A stretch of DNA of 64,000 nt from Echinococcus granulosus (taxonomy: Eukaryota; Platyhelminthes; Cestoda; Cyclophyllidea; Taeniidae), in NCBI RefSeq assembly GCF_000524195.1, contig NW_020170469.1, positions 208,991 through 272,990 on the forward strand, in the 5' to 3' direction. The notes under the pieces are model-generated. The model was not told the origin of the DNA. It saw only the letters and a program-made list of their open reading frames with translations, and ran no database searches. The translations under genes and the position numbers were made by a program. Below are positions 61,431-64,000 of the stretch, piece after piece (positions within the stretch are counted from its first letter, which is position 1; each line of letters starts with the position of its first letter).

Positions 61431-64000
61431 CAATTAATCCGATGCAGGTAGGTAGGCGGATATGCACAAACACATAGCCAGCCTGCTTCCCGTAGTGACC
61501 ACTTCCGATGCTTTAGTGTACAGAACGAAATAACTGGTAGGTGTAACTTCGTCCAGCATACTCCATGGTTACACTTCTAGCTCAGTACTCAAGGTAGATG
61601 TAACTCAGCAAAGTGCTTTAAGCGGAAGTACAAAAGCAGAGCCTTAGGGCCTGCGAGACCAAAAGCAGAGTTAAAAAAATAGTCGGAGCAGCGCACATTA
61701 AGTACTTACTCTACTGGTAGAAATGTGACCTCTTACGGCTTAATCAAGACGGTAATATGAGGGCTCGCGGGAGTCGCTAACTCGAATACCTGGAAAAAGT
61801 CAATTTTCGAGATAATAATTCGTAATTAGTGATTTCTGAATTTTTTGAAAACATTCTTTGTTAATGGTAAAAAGAGTGTTAGGTTCTTTTTTTACTAGTC
61901 TATAAATTTTATTCAAATCATGTATCAGTTGCCATGTTGCATTTATGACCTTCAAAACAGAGGAAGTATTTGAAGTTGCGGACGGAACACACTTTCTTCA
62001 AATGTGTATTTGTAGGTGTGGGTAGTCCTACTAGCATTCTGGTAAACTTTTTCTTAAATTAATGCACTGACGCGCCTAGTCTTTCACAAACATGCAACAG
62101 TACTGCTTTTTAGAAATAAATAATCAATTAAATAAATAGGTGATGATTAATCTTTTGTTGGTTAAATTACCCAGTAAAAAGTAATTAGTTCTGAACCTTA
62201 CACCTTTTGACATTCCATGCTCTGGCTAGGGATAACTTACTTTGAAGAATTCCACATTCTGAGTTGGATGAAATAAGCCTTAACTACTGTAAAACGAATA
62301 TTAGCTGCGATCCGCATACACTGATGGCTTTCAGCCAGGCTGTCAATTGGTTGCCTTGTAGAGACAAGTTTTTACTTGTATTACTACACCACGCTTTCCC
62401 TGTGACCTCGAAAATAAGAAAGAGGCTTTCCCCTGTTAATGAAAATTAATTCCTTTTGAAGTTGATCAGGAGACAGTTAATGGAAATTCATGAACAGTTT
62501 AGTAGTCACCCAATGATTAACTAGATTGATAATAAACCTAGCCATTCATGCAACAAATAAATCACTGCAAAGAAACCTAAATTCTGATCAAAAATTAGTA
62601 GGGAAACTGTTTGATTTGCTGATAAAGATTTGTGTTATTCCATTGCAAACTTTAGCTATATGGTTTAGTAATTTCAAATCCTGATCCGTTTTTCAAAATT
62701 GTTTCCTATTTATAAAATCATAATTACTTATTTGCGGTAGAAGTCTGTCCTACTAGAACCACATTAAAAAATCACTAAAAATTATATTTCATTGATAGGC
62801 TTTGACTCATTTTGATCTGCCAGGGGGAAGTCCTACATTGAATGAGCCCATGCAATATTTTCCTAATGTTTTAACAAGATGATTTTCCATTGTTTGTAAG
62901 ATGCTTGTCAATAAGTACCACTTCTACTAATCATTGCTATAAAATCAAAGTAAATCAGATACTTCGTTAAATACAAAATTGGCAATTGGAATCCCACCTT
63001 TTGTTCCTTTGGATAAAGATTTTTGAAACAAAGAGCAACAGTTTAAATAACTTCAGCAGCTCGAAAGTGGTTCTTACTTCCACAATGCGATCTGAAATTA
63101 TCTCCAGAGGTACATTAAGATGAGAGAAACAAAGATTTGATTATCCAAATTAGGACCACCTTTTAAAACAGGAAATAGAAAACTATGCTTAAAGAGGAAA
63201 AGGAATCCAAAAAATAAGCATGATTTGAAAAAAAAAACAGTAGAAAGTGTTGCTTAAAAAGAAGCTAATTCCTTGAGAAATATTCTTTAGTTTTTTTCAT
63301 AATGTAGAATTTATGATACCTTAACAGATTCAAATGCAAAGTGGCCACCCAAGCTTGCATCAATCTTTTCAAGGAAATTTCTTGATCAGTTCTCCACAAT
63401 ATGCTGAGACCTAAACACCTCATTTCATTTTAGTACCTAATTTTCAAAAAGGCTTAGGATAATACGCTGAATGTTTACTCAATCAGCCCATTTGTTAGAC
63501 TTTAAAAGTGTTAACAAATGGAGTGGAGTTGCAATAGATTCATTTTTACACCAAATGTGGCGTTTTGAGGAAAGTCTATGTTAATTTTTTTATGAGGATA
63601 TTTAAGGAAAAGAAAGTAAGAACCAAAGAGTAAATATAAAGTTCTGGTAAGTACAAACCTCTTGTTTAGAAGTTTAGTTAAACCGGTCAGCTTTACTTCA
63701 CACCCTGATAAAAATTCGAACCTAGTGATTTGAAATGCGCTTTTTACAAAAATTGGGGGTGCTTGCTGCCAAAAGTTGCGGTTTGTTTTGTTTGTATTTA
63801 GTTGATTTTGTGGCTGTTAACCACATTATTAGCAGTGATTCATCCCATTAGGAAATGAAGCCTCACACGAGCCATGAACATACAGTTATGGTTTGGCTTT
63901 CCCTAATACTTCACCTCGTTACACCCTTTAAAGTCTATTTAAAGTTTCTCACGAACTTCTGACCTGCGTTTTATCACTTTTATATACCAGCAACATTTGC
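61431..64000. other. AT-rich intergenic sequence, no gene recognised
   Basis: Low-GC sequence with homopolymer A/T runs. Short frames such as 62264-62449 have no splice context or recognised similarity. Nothing else supportable was seen up to the window end. Confidence 0.45.

Overview
This window is animal nuclear DNA, most likely from a parasitic flatworm and probably a tapeworm. Evidence for this: five conserved, intron-rich animal housekeeping genes; very short introns near the 5' ends of two genes (30, 32, 45 and 41 nt), a known flatworm habit; moderate GC; few repeats; and a small LTR element of the kind known as TRIM in taeniid tapeworms. The clade is inferred from these signs and from protein similarity recalled from memory, not from a search. 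There is no prokaryotic content, CRISPR array or rRNA, and I recognised no tRNA. A run of 100 Ns (621-720) marks an assembly gap.

Layout. 1-1373: 3' flank of the first gene, with an LTR-type element interrupted by the gap and a GC-rich segment that may be an alternative last exon. 1374-6829 (-): UPF0489/C5orf22 homolog, 8 exons. 6830-7965: shared upstream region of two divergent genes, holding a solo LTR. 7966-14927 (+): NDUFS1, the 75-kDa iron-sulfur subunit of respiratory complex I, 8 exons. 16321-37432 (+): NUP205, a large inner-ring nucleoporin, 29 exons. 38577-44619 (-): PRPF31, U4/U6 snRNP splicing factor, 8 exons, convergent with NUP205. 46304-54863 (-): CNOT10, a CCR4-NOT subunit, 8 exons. 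54864-64000: about 9 kb with no gene I can support, holding a decayed LTR, pyrimidine-rich tracts, palindromic sites, a hairpin and a CpG-rich, promoter-like block at about 60.4-61.4 kb.

The exon models were built by hand from reading frame, splice-site phase and recalled similarity to the human proteins. Every junction is phase-consistent. Both termini are covered in all five genes. The weakest points are NDUFS1 exon 1, the donor of NUP205 exon 12 and the exon 2/3 junction of CNOT10. Two introns use GC instead of GT as donor (one in NUP205, one in CNOT10).

The genes do not form a pathway. They serve mitochondrial respiration, nuclear pore structure, pre-mRNA splicing, mRNA deadenylation and an uncharacterised function, so this is an ordinary housekeeping neighbourhood. 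I found no clear new biological system. The points most worth following are an arginase-like metal-site signature in the UPF0489 protein, two alternative last exons for that gene, the GC-AG and ultra-short introns, the LTR elements, and the palindrome/hairpin/CpG features of the distal intergenic region.
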